DNA from: Aminivibrio pyruvatiphilus
GTDB taxonomy: Bacteria; Synergistota; Synergistia; Synergistales; Aminobacteriaceae
NCBI RefSeq assembly: GCF_004366815.1
Contig: NZ_SORI01000007.1
Coordinates: forward strand, 1 to 64,000
Reading direction: 5' to 3'
Length of the DNA: 64,000 nt
In this document: positions 26,965-36,449 of the stretch, piece by piece
Layout of the letters: every line of letters starts with the position of its first letter
Numbering within the stretch: position 1 is the first letter of the stretch
Position numbers and translations under genes: made by a program
The notes under the pieces: generated by a model
What the model was told of the DNA's origin: nothing
The model's database searches: none
The model's input: the letters and a program-made list of their open reading frames with translations, nothing else

Positions 26965-28344
26965 ATGGCAGCAACCGAATACGTGGGCGTGGAGAAAATC
27001 TCCGGTCCCTTCCTGCTTCTGTCCGGCATCCCCGGGGTGGGATATGACGAAATCGTGGATGTTCTTTCTCCGGACGGAGGGGTGCGCAAGGGACGGGTGG
27101 TCCTCGTGGACCGGAATTCCACCCTGGTGCAGGTCTTCTCGGGCACCGAGGGACTGGCCCCATCCTCCACAGCCGTCCGTTTTCTCGGCCGTGAACTCGA
27201 AATTTCCCTGTCCCCGTCGCTTCTCGGCCGGACGTTCTCGGGGCTGGGCGAGCCGAAGGACGGGTGCGGCCCCGTACTCGGGGGCGTGCGCCGGCCGGTG
27301 AACGGATCGGCCATAAACCCCATGGCCAGGGAGTATCCCCGGGACTTCATCTCCACGGGCATATCGTCCATCGACGTCCTCCTCACACTGATCAGGGGGC
27401 AGAAACTCCCCATCTTCTCCGGGAACGGCCTGCCCCACAACCAGCTGGCGGTGCAGATCGCAACCCAGTCCCGGCTCGTGGGGGCAGAAAACTTCGCCGT
27501 GGTCTTCGCCGGAATCGGCATCAAGCACGACGACGCCGCCTACTTCCAGCAGCGTCTCTCCGCCCACGGGCAGGGAGGGCACCTGGTACTCTTCCTCAAC
27601 CTGGCGGACGACCCGGTGATCGAGCGGATCGCCACGCCGAGGTTCGCCCTCACGGCGGCGGAATACCTCGCCTTCGACCTTGGAATGCACGTTCTGGTCA
27701 TCATGACGGACATGACAAGCTACTGCGAGGCTCTCCGGGAGCTCTCCGTGGCCCGGGGCGAGGTGCCGAGCCGGAAGGGATATCCCTCCTACCTGTACAG
27801 CGACCTGGCGTCCCTCTACGAGCGGGCCGGGGTTCTGCGGAGCGGGCGGGGGAGCGTCACCCAGATCCCCATCCTCACCATGCCGAACGACGACATCACC
27901 CACCCCATCCCCGACCTGACGGGGTTCATCACCGAGGGGCAGGTCGTCCTTTCCCGTGATCTCGAGGCCCGCGGAATCTATCCTCCCGTAGAAGTTTTGC
28001 CGAGCCTGTCCCGGCTCATGAAGGACGGCATCGGCAAAGGATACACACGGGAGGACCACCCCGACCTCGCAGGACAGCTGTTCGCCTCCTACAGCAGGGT
28101 CCACAACGTACGGTCCCTCGCAGGAGTGGTGGGCGAGGACGAAGTGAGCCCGGCAGACCGGGCGTCCCTGGCCTTCGGGGATGCCTTTGAACGGTCCTTC
28201 CTCAGCCAGGGGCCGGAGGAGAACCGGGAGATCAGCCAGTCCCTCGATCTGGGATGGGAGCTTCTCTCCTCTCTGCCCGTACAGGAACTGTCCCGGCTTT
28301 CCATGGAGGAGATCGAAAAGTACATCCGGAAAAAGGGCGCGTAG
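26965..28344 (+). CDS. atpB: V/A-type ATPase subunit B (non-catalytic)
   Basis: 459 residues, standard for subunit B. There is no P-loop: the equivalent position reads [16 protein letters not shown], the hallmark of the non-catalytic B subunit. Also present are [49 protein letters not shown] and [31 protein letters not shown]. It is the last gene of the operon, three bases after the A gene, and is followed by a GC-rich hairpin. The complete set D-G-C-I-K-F-E-A-B should make a working rotary enzyme, either hydrolysing ATP to pump ions or making ATP. Confidence 0.96.
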   Translation: MAATEYVGVEKISGPFLLLSGIPGVGYDEIVDVLSPDGGVRKGRVVLVDRNSTLVQVFSGTEGLAPSSTAVRFLGRELEISLSPSLLGRTFSGLGEPKDGCGPVLGGVRRPVNGSAINPMAREYPRDFISTGISSIDVLLTLIRGQKLPIFSGNGLPHNQLAVQIATQSRLVGAENFAVVFAGIGIKHDDAAYFQQRLSAHGQGGHLVLFLNLADDPVIERIATPRFALTAAEYLAFDLGMHVLVIMTDMTSYCEALRELSVARGEVPSRKGYPSYLYSDLASLYERAGVLRSGRGSVTQIPILTMPNDDITHPIPDLTGFITEGQVVLSRDLEARGIYPPVEVLPSLSRLMKDGIGKGYTREDHPDLAGQLFASYSRVHNVRSLAGVVGEDEVSPADRASLAFGDAFERSFLSQGPEENREISQSLDLGWELLSSLPVQELSRLSMEEIEKYIRKKGA

Positions 28345-28354
28345 ATGCAGCGCA

Positions 28355-28380
28355 GGGGCCGGGGAGATTTCCCCGGCCCC
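28355..28380 (+). terminator. Hairpin at the end of the V-ATPase operon
   Basis: GGGGCCGGGG (28355-28364) pairs with CCCCGGCCCC (28371-28380). Only a weak pyrimidine tail follows, so termination may be partial. Confidence 0.65.
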
Positions 28381-28392
28381 TCCTGTCGCATG

Positions 28393-28882
28393 AAAGTTTG
28401 TCATTCCGAAGGGCGAAGCCCGAGGAATCTCGGTTTTACGACCCCGAAATCAAGCTGTGGAGCGATCGCGTTCCCGGAGGGGAAGGATCTCGGGTTTAAG
28501 GCCTTCAGAATCAGGATCAGATCCTTCGTCGCAAACACCGCTCCTCAGGATGACAAGAACGGGGACAATCCCGCCTCTGCTGCCGTACCATAAAGGTTTG
28601 TCATTCCGAAGGGCGAAGCCCGAGGAATCTCGGTTTTACGACCCCGAAATCAGGCTGTGGAGCGATCGCGTCCCCGGAGGGGAGGGATCTCGGGTTTGAG
28701 TCAACCAAGAACCAAGAACGAGATCCTTCGGCCATGAACCCGGCCTCAGGATGACAAGAACGGGGACAATCCCGCCTCTGCTGCCGTACCATAAAGGTTT
28801 GTCATTCCGAAGGGCGAAGCCCGAGGAATCTGGTTTTAAGACCTCGGAATCAAAAACGAGATCCCGCCCCCACAAAGTTTCC
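28393..28882. repeat. Three head-to-tail copies of a roughly 200 bp repeat
   Basis: Units begin near 28393, 28592 and 28794; the anchor TCATTCCGAAGG occurs at 28401, 28601 and 28802, a period of 200-201. The first two are full length. The third is cut after about 90 bases, where the ABC gene begins. The ends of each unit are imperfect inverted repeats (TTGTCATTCCGAAGG... and ...CTCAGGATGACAA). Similar TCATTCCGA/CAGGATGACA units occur as dispersed non-coding repeats in many environmental genomes. No transposase is present. Short open frames inside (up to about 80 codons) repeat with the unit and are not supported as genes. Confidence 0.9.
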
Positions 28883-29995
28883 CTAAATCACCTGCCGCTC
28901 GATCCGCTCCAACTCCACTTGCTCCGATTCCCCTGCGTACCACCGGGGGTTCCTGAACTGTACGAAACAGCCGCAGCCTTCGGGCAGGACATTGCCGTGG
29001 GGCGTGTGGACCCGGATGACCTGCCCCGCGATGTTCACGTGGTACTCGATGCAGAAGGTCATGTAGAGCCGCTTCTCTATCCGCCCCGGGTAGCCCGTTC
29101 CTTCCGTCCGGCTCAGGCCGATCTCGTTCGGCCGGGAGGCCAGCAGCCCCTCACCATCCGACACGCCCTGGGGAAGCTCGAAGGGGATTGGCTGAATGGT
29201 CCCTTCCGCAGGAAACACACGGCCGTCCCTCACCCGGACCCTCAGGAAGTTCGACAGGCCCAGAAAGCCGTAGACGAACTTGTTGGCGGGGTCCTGGTAC
29301 ATTTCCCTCGGCGTTCCCGTCTGGATGATCTTTCCAAGGTCCATGACGAGCATCCTGTCCGACAGGGCCATGGCCTCAGACTGGTCGTGGGTGACGAAGA
29401 TGATGGTGAAGTTGAACTTCTTCTGCAGGGCCTTGATCTCGAACCGCATGGACTCCCGGAGCTTCGGGTCGAGGTTCGACAGGGGTTCGTCCAGGAGCAT
29501 GACCCTCGGGTTCGTGACGATGGCCCGCGCCAGGGCGATCCGCTGCTGCTGCCCCCCGGACAGGTCCGAGGGGTAGGCCTTCTCGGCGCCCTGGAGGTCC
29601 GTGTGGCCCAGGGCGGTCATGACCCGCTCCCGGAGCTCGTCCCTCGGGGTCTTCTTGACCCTCAGGGGAAAGGCCACGTTCTCGAAGACGTTCAGGTGGG
29701 GCCACACGGCGAAGGCCTGGAAGACCATGCCCAGCCCCCGTTCCTCAGGAGGGACGTAGAGGTTCTTCGACTTCACGGACACAGGCTTGTCACCAAGCCA
29801 GATTTCCCCTTCCGTCAGGTCCTCGAAGCCGGCGATCATGCGGAGGGTGGTCGTCTTCCCGCAGCCGGAGGGGCCCAGGAAGGAGAAGCACTCCCCTTCC
29901 TGTATCTCGAGGTTGAAGTTGTCCACCGCAGTCACCCGGTGGCCTCCCCGGGTGACGAATTCCTTGGTCACGTTCTTCAGCGTTATCCGGCTCAT
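28883..29995 (-). CDS. ABC transporter ATP-binding protein (PotA/FbpC type), second ATPase of the operon
   Basis: 370 residues. Walker A GPSGCGKTT (about 41-49), Q-loop region VFQAFAVWPHLNVFENVAFPL, signature [14 protein letters not shown], Walker B VMLLDEPLSNLD and the His-loop VTHD. A C-terminal TOBE-like domain runs from about residue 240 (GLLASRPNEIGLSRTEG). This is the MOI-family architecture of iron, polyamine, sulfate and phosphonate importers. It is the last gene of the operon, directly after the fused permease, while another different ATPase precedes that permease. The two probably form a heterodimer or serve as alternates. Unusually, the stop lies at the edge of the repeat region. 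Confidence 0.9.
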   Translation of the reverse strand: MSRITLKNVTKEFVTRGGHRVTAVDNFNLEIQEGECFSFLGPSGCGKTTTLRMIAGFEDLTEGEIWLGDKPVSVKSKNLYVPPEERGLGMVFQAFAVWPHLNVFENVAFPLRVKKTPRDELRERVMTALGHTDLQGAEKAYPSDLSGGQQQRIALARAIVTNPRVMLLDEPLSNLDPKLRESMRFEIKALQKKFNFTIIFVTHDQSEAMALSDRMLVMDLGKIIQTGTPREMYQDPANKFVYGFLGLSNFLRVRVRDGRVFPAEGTIQPIPFELPQGVSDGEGLLASRPNEIGLSRTEGTGYPGRIEKRLYMTFCIEYHVNIAGQVIRVHTPHGNVLPEGCGCFVQFRNPRWYAGESEQVELERIERQVI

Positions 29996-29996
29996 G

Positions 29997-31721
29997 TTAT
30001 ATACCCTTCCTGTCTCTGGTCACATACCGGAGGGCGAAGTGCCCCGCGATGATGATCCCGATGGCCACGGTGGCGAGGGCCGAAGCCTGCACCGTGTTCC
30101 CTTCCGAGTTGATGGCGTAGATGGCCACGCCGAGGGTCCTGGTGAAGGGCCCGTAGAGCAGTACCGACGTGGTCAGTTCCCTCATGGCCGGCAGGAAGAT
30201 GAGGAAGAAGCCTGCGATCATGCCCGGGCGTATCAGGGGTATGGTGATGTCCCGGAGGGACTCGAGATGGGTGGCCCCGCAGGACCGGGCCGCCTCCTCC
30301 AGGGAGTAGTGGACCTGCTCAAGGGAGGCCGACGCTGATTTCATGGCGAAGGACACGTACCGGGCGATGTAGGCGATGAGGATGATCCAGATGGTGTTGT
30401 AGAGGTTGATCCCGAAGGCGCCGCTCCAGACCAGGATGACGCCGATGGCCAGCACCAGCCCCGGGATGGAATAGGGCAGCAGGGAGAGCATCTCCAGGAA
30501 GCCCTTTCCCCTGGGCTTCACCTTGATGACCACGTAGGCGATCATCACGCCCAGGAACATGGTGATCACGCCCGAGGCCACCGACAGGAAGAGACTGTTC
30601 ACGATGGAATCCCGGACCATCTTCGACTGCCCCAGGATGTACTCGTAGTTCCGCAATGTGAGGTTCTGCAGCGTGAGCGGCAGGCCGTAGGCCTTGAGGA
30701 ACCCCACGATGAAGATCATGAAGAGGGGGACCACCACGATGACGAACAGGGAAAGCAGGCTGATCCCGAGAAGGGGGATCTTCGCCCCCCGCAGCTTGAT
30801 GAGCATGGGCCGCATGCTCTTTCCCTTGATGATGTCGTAATGGCCCGTCTTGAGCACGAGGCGCTGGATGTAGAGGGCCGCCACCACCACGCCCACCAGC
30901 AGGATGGACAGGGCCGCCCCCTCCCGGATTCCGTCGAAGCTGCCGGCGGACCGGTTGATGAGCTGGTAGATCTTCGTGGGCAGGGTGAAGATGTTGTTGG
31001 AGAACCCGAGGATGGCCGGCACGCCGAAATGGGAGATGGAGGAAATGAGGATGAGCATGGCTCCCGCGGCGATGGCGGGCAGGACCAGGGGAAGGGTGAT
31101 CTTCCGGATCACGTACCACTGCCCCGCCCCGGCGATCCGGGCGGACTCCTCCAGGGTGGGGTCCATGCGCTCGAGGGCGCTCACCACCTGGAGGAAGACG
31201 AAGGGGAAGTAATAGCAGGTCTCCACGAAGACGATGCCGCCGATGCTGTTGATGTCCAGCAGCGGAGCGGTGCTCCCCGTGAGCTGCATGAACCACTTGT
31301 TCATGTACCCCGACCGGGGGGCGAGCAGCAGGCTCCACGCCATGGCCCCGAAGAAGGGGGGGAACATGTAGGGAATGGTGAACAGGGCCTTCATGAGACC
31401 CTTCATGGGGATGTCGCTCCGGCCGATCAGCCAGGCGTAGAACAGGCCGAGCACGGTCCCGAAGAGGGTGACGAGAAAGCCGATCTTCACGGTGTTGTAG
31501 ATGGCCGAAAGGTTCTCCGGGGCCAGGACGACCCGGGTGAACAGGGCCCAGTCGGGCTGGGTGCCCTTGAAGAAGGTCCTGACGACGATCATGAGCATGG
31601 GCATCAGGACCGTCACGATAAGGATGAACAGCGAAAGGAGGAAGACGATCCGGTCCAGGCCGAAGCGGCGGTCTCCCCGGGACGTTTCTTTTCCGAACAT
31701 GCTTGTCAGAAAAAATTTCAT
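29997..31721 (-). CDS. ABC transporter permease, two fused membrane domains (FbpB-like)
   Basis: 574 residues with about 12 membrane helices in two homologous halves (about 20-270 and 300-565). Each half carries an EAA-type loop for the ATPases: EESARIAGAGQWYVIRKITLPLVLPAI in the first and EEAARSCGATHLESLRDITIPLIRPGM in the second. This is the fused permease layout of Fe3+ (FbpB/SfuB) and some phosphonate importers. It has one base of spacing to the following ATPase gene and lies 24 bases after the preceding one. Confidence 0.92.
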   Translation of the reverse strand: MKFFLTSMFGKETSRGDRRFGLDRIVFLLSLFILIVTVLMPMLMIVVRTFFKGTQPDWALFTRVVLAPENLSAIYNTVKIGFLVTLFGTVLGLFYAWLIGRSDIPMKGLMKALFTIPYMFPPFFGAMAWSLLLAPRSGYMNKWFMQLTGSTAPLLDINSIGGIVFVETCYYFPFVFLQVVSALERMDPTLEESARIAGAGQWYVIRKITLPLVLPAIAAGAMLILISSISHFGVPAILGFSNNIFTLPTKIYQLINRSAGSFDGIREGAALSILLVGVVVAALYIQRLVLKTGHYDIIKGKSMRPMLIKLRGAKIPLLGISLLSLFVIVVVPLFMIFIVGFLKAYGLPLTLQNLTLRNYEYILGQSKMVRDSIVNSLFLSVASGVITMFLGVMIAYVVIKVKPRGKGFLEMLSLLPYSIPGLVLAIGVILVWSGAFGINLYNTIWIILIAYIARYVSFAMKSASASLEQVHYSLEEAARSCGATHLESLRDITIPLIRPGMIAGFFLIFLPAMRELTTSVLLYGPFTRTLGVAIYAINSEGNTVQASALATVAIGIIIAGHFALRYVTRDRKGI

Positions 31722-31745
31722 GTCAATGCTCCTGTAGTGGGGAAA

Positions 31746-32858
31746 TCAAAGGTCAAACCTGGGATCCAGGGGATCCGCCTCGTACACCGCCGGCTGGAGA
31801 AACTCCACCGCGCAGGGGGAACCCTCGGCGGGGACCCCCCGGCCGAAGGCCTCGAGGGAATCCTCCTGGACCCTGACGGTATAGCCGCCCACGTTCACGA
31901 AATAGTCGAACTGGTGCCCAAGGTAGGTCACCCGCTCCACCACGCCCTCCACGCCTGCGGGGTCGTCCGAAAGGGGGGAGACCCGGATGTCCGTGGGGCG
32001 TGAGGCAAGGAGCAGCCTGGAGCCGAAGTCTTCCGGAATGTCCGCCGCAAGGCTGTCGAGCTTCCGGTTTCCGGAAGGCGAGACAAGATGGAGGGAGCCG
32101 TTTTCGTGAAGAAGGGGAAGGAAGTTGGACACGCCGAGGAAGGCGTAGACATCCCGGTCCTTCGGGCGGTTCCAGATCTCCTCAGGAGTTCCGAGCTGGC
32201 GGATGGTTCCCTTTTTGTCCATGATCACCATGCGGTCGGAGATGGTCATGGCCGTCTCCTGGTCGTGGGTGATGTAGATGACGGTGACCCCGATGGTCTT
32301 CTGGAGGTTCCGGATTTCGTAGGCCATCTCCTCCCGGAGCTTCGCGTCGAGGTTGGTGATGGGCTCGTCCAGGACGATCAGTTCCGAGGACGACACCAGG
32401 GCCCGGGCCAGGGCCACCCGCTGCTGCTGTCCCCCCGAGAGCTGGGAGGGCAGCCGGTCGGCGAAATCCTGCATCTTCACCTGGGCCATGGCGGCGAGGG
32501 CCCGCTCCTTCGCCTCTTCCTTGGGAACTTTGCGCTTTCTCATGGGGTAGACGATGTTTTCGAAGACCGTAAAATGAGGCCAGACGGCGTAATCCTGGAA
32601 CACCACGCCGATGTTCCGCTTCTCCGGGGCGACCATGATCCTCCGGGACGGTGACGACACCACCCCGTCGTTGAGCAGGATTTCGCCGCGGCCAATCTTT
32701 ATGAACCCGCACAGAGCCCTCATCAGGGTCGTCTTTCCGCAGCTGGAAGGACCGACGATCGCCAGGTTCTCTCCCCGCTCCACTTCAAGGGACAAACCGT
32801 CGATAACGGTGTTCTTTCCATAGTGTACGGTGATGTCCCTCATCGAGACTATCGCCAT
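31746..32858 (-). CDS. ABC transporter ATP-binding protein (PotA/FbpC type), first ATPase of the operon
   Basis: 370 residues. Walker [45 protein letters not shown], and a C-terminal TOBE-like domain ([13 protein letters not shown]). It is clearly a paralogue of, not identical to, the ATPase downstream at 28883. Both Walker motifs are intact in both proteins, so neither is obviously dead. It follows the binding-protein gene and precedes the fused permease. Confidence 0.9.
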   Translation of the reverse strand: MAIVSMRDITVHYGKNTVIDGLSLEVERGENLAIVGPSSCGKTTLMRALCGFIKIGRGEILLNDGVVSSPSRRIMVAPEKRNIGVVFQDYAVWPHFTVFENIVYPMRKRKVPKEEAKERALAAMAQVKMQDFADRLPSQLSGGQQQRVALARALVSSSELIVLDEPITNLDAKLREEMAYEIRNLQKTIGVTVIYITHDQETAMTISDRMVIMDKKGTIRQLGTPEEIWNRPKDRDVYAFLGVSNFLPLLHENGSLHLVSPSGNRKLDSLAADIPEDFGSRLLLASRPTDIRVSPLSDDPAGVEGVVERVTYLGHQFDYFVNVGGYTVRVQEDSLEAFGRGVPAEGSPCAVEFLQPAVYEADPLDPRFDL

Positions 32859-32935
32859 GGGCGCACCTCCTGGATATGATGCGCGGTCCGGGATGACCTC
32901 CGGACCGCACGGGCAATACCGGAAAATACCGGCGT

Positions 32936-33949
32936 CTATTTGAAAATGGCGTCGAACTTCTGCAGCATGTCCAGCTTGTCCCGGACCAGGGCCGCGGGAT
33001 CCACGGGAAGCATCCTGGCCTCGGCGACCTTCACGTCGATGGCGTTTTCCAGCTTCATGTCCGGGTTGATGGGCATGGTGAACTCCTCGAGGAGCACCGA
33101 CTGGCCCTCCACGCTGATGATGTAGTCGTAGAGCTTCTTTGCGGCTTCAGGGTTCTTTGTGTTCTTGATGATGGCGATGGGGCTCTCGATGATGGGTATG
33201 TCAGCCTCGGGGTAGGCGAATCCCACGGTGGCTCCCTGGGCCATGACGGTGCGGGCGATGTAGTCCACTCCGATGGAGACCTTGTACTCTCCGGCGGCGG
33301 CCTTGTTGACCACTGCGCTGGACCCGTTCTCGAGCTTCAGGCCGTTGGCCTTCAGCTTCTCCAGGTATTCCCAGCCGTATTTCGGGCTCTGGACGAGGCC
33401 GGCCACGGTGAACAGGGTGGTGCCGCTGGTGGTGGGGTCGGTCATGGAAAGGTAATCCTTGAACTCGGGCTTCAGCAGGTCTTCCCATGTTTTGGGGATC
33501 TGGTCTTCCTTCACGAGGTTGGTGTTGTACACGAAGCCCAGCATGATCAGCCGGGCGGACATGTACAGCCTGTCGGCGTCCTTGAACTTGTCGGGGATAT
33601 CGGCGGCCGCGGGGGAATCGTAGGGCATCAGGAGGTCCTGCTCCTTGAAGGTCAGGTAGTTGGTGGGATCGCCCACCCAGATGATGTCGGCCGCGATGCC
33701 GCCGGACTGGTGCTCCGTGGCCAGCTTGGTCATCACGTTGCCGGTGCCGGCGGTGTAGTAGTCCATGGTCACGTTGGGGTGCTTCTTCATGAAGCCCTCC
33801 CGGATGGCGGCGAGCTGGGAATCTTTCAGCGAGGAATAGAGCATGACGTACTGCTTCTCTTCGGCCGCCGCGGCCGTCTGCGTGAAGGACCCTGTCATCG
33901 CGGACGCCAGGAGCGAAAGTACGAGCGCTGCCTTAACAAACTTTCCCAT
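32936..33949 (-). CDS. Periplasmic solute-binding protein of an Fe3+/phosphonate-type ABC importer
   Basis: 337 residues from the ATG at 33949, which has AAGGAGGAG at ideal spacing; the frame is open to 34024 without a good site. Signal peptide VKAALVLSLLASAMTG...AAAAEE. The mature protein has the family-1 pattern YVMLYSSLKDSQLAAIREGFMKKHPNVTMDYYTAGTGNVMTKL, ADIIWVGDPTNYLTFKEQDLLMPY and WEDLLKPEFKDYLSMTDPTTSGTT. This resembles FbpA/AfuA and 2-aminoethylphosphonate binders. The ligand cannot be set from the sequence; I do not see a clear Fe-binding Tyr pair. First gene of the importer operon. Confidence 0.88.
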   Translation of the reverse strand: MGKFVKAALVLSLLASAMTGSFTQTAAAAEEKQYVMLYSSLKDSQLAAIREGFMKKHPNVTMDYYTAGTGNVMTKLATEHQSGGIAADIIWVGDPTNYLTFKEQDLLMPYDSPAAADIPDKFKDADRLYMSARLIMLGFVYNTNLVKEDQIPKTWEDLLKPEFKDYLSMTDPTTSGTTLFTVAGLVQSPKYGWEYLEKLKANGLKLENGSSAVVNKAAAGEYKVSIGVDYIARTVMAQGATVGFAYPEADIPIIESPIAIIKNTKNPEAAKKLYDYIISVEGQSVLLEEFTMPINPDMKLENAIDVKVAEARMLPVDPAALVRDKLDMLQKFDAIFK

Positions 33950-33989
33950 AGAAATCATCTCCTCCTTGAACTTTTTTAAACCCGGTGAC

Positions 33990-34018
33990 ATTGTAGGAGA
34001 AAGGGATTTCCGGGAAAA
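33990..34018 (-). promoter_or_regulatory. Possible promoter of the ABC importer operon
   Basis: On the minus strand TACAAT (33995-33990) with TTTTCC about 17 bases upstream. The -35 is weak, so activation by the neighbouring AraC-type protein would fit. Confidence 0.4.
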
Positions 34019-34050
34019 CTGCAAATTTCGTTTCTTTGTTTTATCCCCGA

Positions 34051-36264
34051 TTATCGAAGGCGGAAACGGGAGCGGTACTCCCCGGGGGTGGTGCCGAAAC
34101 GCTTCCTGAAGAGGGTATAGAAATAGTTCTCGTTGGAAAAGCCCGCGGCCGCCGCCGCGTCACGGACGGGGATGTCGGTCTCCGCCAGCAGCGCCGAGAC
34201 CTTTTCCATGCGGACCTCCAGGCAGTAGTCGCTGAGGGAGACTCCTCCGGCCTCCTTGAAGATTTTGGAGACGTGGGAGACGGAAAGGCCGACCCTGTCG
34301 GCCAGGTACTGCTGGCAGAGGTTTGGATTGGCGTACTCCTCCCGGACCGTCTCCCGGATCTGCTCCACCAGCGCCCGGTTTTTCTCCGTCCTGCACCGCT
34401 GCAGGGTCTTTTCGAAAGCTTCGAACCACTCCCGAAAGAAACCGTCCAGGGTCGTCCTGTCCTCGAGAGTCTCGACTGTCTGCTCAAATTCCCCGATGTT
34501 CATCTCCTTCGGGCTGCCGAACCCCTTCCCCATCTCCTTCGCCAGGAGCTGCAGTGAAATGTAGAGCCTCTTCATGGAGAACCGGAAATGGGTGAAGGAA
34601 CCGCCGGAGATGGCCTCGAAAAACTGCAGGTACGCCTCGAAGGCATCCTCTGCCCTGCCCTGGCGGAGAAGCTGCAGCAGCTCCTTCTCCTTCTCCGTGG
34701 GGTAGGTCACCGCGGTGCCGCTGCTTCTGGACTCTTTCGGGCACCCGAGGATGGTGCCTTCCGGATAAAGGAAGGAGAACCGCAGCTCCCGGAGAAGGGA
34801 ATCGGCCAGTCCGGGCAGGAAGGAAAGCCCCTCCGCCTGGGGAGAGCCCACGGCGATCCTGGCGCCCAGCGAGACGGCCCGTGAGCACAGTACCCCCGTT
34901 GTTCTTCCGGAACCTCCCTGGAACAGGACCACCATCCGCTCCCCGTCGAAGGGAACCCCCATCAGGGCCGTCTCCGGAAAATCGGACCTGAGCCTGTCCA
35001 GCTTTTCTTCAGTGAAAGGCCTGAAACCCGTCAGGCCGAAGGGTTCTTCCGGAGAGAAGGGGATCCGGAATTCCCGGAACTGCTCCAGGAGGCTCCCGGG
35101 ATCGGCGGTCTTTCCCGACAGGGCCCCCCGCAGTACGTCGGTCTGCAGGAGCTTCCGGTAGGACTCGGCCGTCTCCTCCACCGTCTCGGCCCGGGACAGG
35201 ATGCTGTCTATCCGGGAGGAGAGGAATCCGAGATCTCCCTGGCCGGAATTTTCCCCCTCGGCGTGGGGGTCCACCCTGCGCACGAGCTGCCTGATGGGCC
35301 TGTAGAGTTTCCTGGAGACCGCCACCACGAGGAGCATGGCCAGGGGAACGCAGACCAGCACGAGGATCATGGTGGTCCGCCGCCGGGCGAGGATCTCCCC
35401 CATGATGGCCCCGTAGGGATAGGTCCGGATGAGGAAGGGGGAATTCTCCCCGCTCCGGGAATAGAAAACGAACACCTCGTCCTCCCCGGACAGGAAGGAA
35501 AAGGAGCCGCTCCGGTCTCCCCGGGCCTTCAGCCGCCGGAACAGCCCGTCACCGGCGATGTTCTTCAGGAACATGGACGGGTCGGAATGGTAGGCGATGG
35601 TGCCGTCGGCGTCCACGAACATCACCCGCGACGGGGAAGAGGGCGTGTCCAGGAACACCTCCCGGAGCCAGTCCAGGGTGATGTTCATGATGAGGGCGCC
35701 GCCGATTCTCGGCTCCGTCTTCCGGATGTCGTAAAAAACGAAGGAATAGACGGGAACCTCGCCGGAGGCCTGGCGGGAGAACCGGGGGATGGGCTCGAGC
35801 CTTCTGCGGTCGGCGGAACCGCCGAGCAGGGAGAGAGCCCCCTGGTCCCGGAACCGTTCCGCCCTGTCGGAATCCACGTTGCTGGTGGCGTACACGTACT
35901 TCCGTGCGCCGTTGTAGACATAGATGGAATGGATATGCATCCCCGCGCTCATGACGGCGTCCAGCCGCCGTATTCCCGTCACCTCGTCGAAGTTCTTCAG
36001 GTCACCCCGGTACATGAGGTTCTGGATCGACGGCTCCAGGAACAGCTCCATGCCGCTGATGCGGATCATCTTCTGGAGATACTCGTTCATCCGGCGGTTT
36101 TCCGCGAGGAACTCCCGGTTCAGCCTGTTCACCGTGGCGGCGGAGAACTGCTCGAAATGGTAGTTGAGGAACCAGGAGAGCACCACGATGGTGATGATGA
36201 CCGTGGCGGCCACCAGCATGAGGATCTCGGAAAAATAGGTTTTCAGTATCCTGAGTCTGACCAT
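34051..36264 (-). CDS. Membrane-bound AraC-family regulator with extracellular sensor (YesN-like layout)
   Basis: About 737 residues from the ATG at 36264. Order: membrane helix (about 10-35, ILMLVAATVIITIVVLSWFL), an extracytoplasmic dCACHE/PAS-like sensor region (about 40-270), second membrane helix (TTMILVLVCVPLAMLLVVAV), a HAMP-like linker, an undefined middle region, and a C-terminal AraC domain. Both HTH units are visible (LCQQYLADRVGLSVSHVSKIFKE and IPVRDAAAAAGFSNENYFYTLFRKRFGTTPGEYR). It probably binds an external ligand and switches on the ABC importer 100 bases downstream on the same strand. Confidence 0.85.
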   Translation of the reverse strand: MVRLRILKTYFSEILMLVAATVIITIVVLSWFLNYHFEQFSAATVNRLNREFLAENRRMNEYLQKMIRISGMELFLEPSIQNLMYRGDLKNFDEVTGIRRLDAVMSAGMHIHSIYVYNGARKYVYATSNVDSDRAERFRDQGALSLLGGSADRRRLEPIPRFSRQASGEVPVYSFVFYDIRKTEPRIGGALIMNITLDWLREVFLDTPSSPSRVMFVDADGTIAYHSDPSMFLKNIAGDGLFRRLKARGDRSGSFSFLSGEDEVFVFYSRSGENSPFLIRTYPYGAIMGEILARRRTTMILVLVCVPLAMLLVVAVSRKLYRPIRQLVRRVDPHAEGENSGQGDLGFLSSRIDSILSRAETVEETAESYRKLLQTDVLRGALSGKTADPGSLLEQFREFRIPFSPEEPFGLTGFRPFTEEKLDRLRSDFPETALMGVPFDGERMVVLFQGGSGRTTGVLCSRAVSLGARIAVGSPQAEGLSFLPGLADSLLRELRFSFLYPEGTILGCPKESRSSGTAVTYPTEKEKELLQLLRQGRAEDAFEAYLQFFEAISGGSFTHFRFSMKRLYISLQLLAKEMGKGFGSPKEMNIGEFEQTVETLEDRTTLDGFFREWFEAFEKTLQRCRTEKNRALVEQIRETVREEYANPNLCQQYLADRVGLSVSHVSKIFKEAGGVSLSDYCLEVRMEKVSALLAETDIPVRDAAAAAGFSNENYFYTLFRKRFGTTPGEYRSRFRLR

Positions 36265-36382
36265 GGCTCCCGGAGCGGCTCCTTCGCATCGTGATGGCGT
36301 CCCTTCCGGCCTGGAGGACACGGAAATATGGTACCATACGCCGGCCCGCCGGCCCGGAAACCCGAAGGTATCGATTCAGCCG

Positions 36383-36391
36383 TGCTATAAT
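36383..36391 (+). promoter_or_regulatory. Extended -10 promoter of the BvgS-like kinase gene
   Basis: TGC-TATAAT (36383-36391) is a perfect -10 with the extended TGn element; no good -35 is seen. The start codon is 59 bases downstream. Confidence 0.55.
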
Positions 36392-36449
36392 TTCCCACAA
36401 CTGAATATTCTGTTCTTCACAACCCCACTTTTTCCGGGAGGAACGGACT

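Noticed and set aside
25192-28404. A 1070-codon open frame antisense to the V-ATPase A and B genes.
   Set aside because: It mirrors the high-GC codon use of two clearly identified genes on the other strand, has no family motifs and no ribosome-binding site.
28393-28793. Short open frames (about 80 codons) in the 200-bp repeat as small proteins.
   Set aside because: They recur only because the DNA repeats, lack ribosome-binding sites and break at the copy edges.
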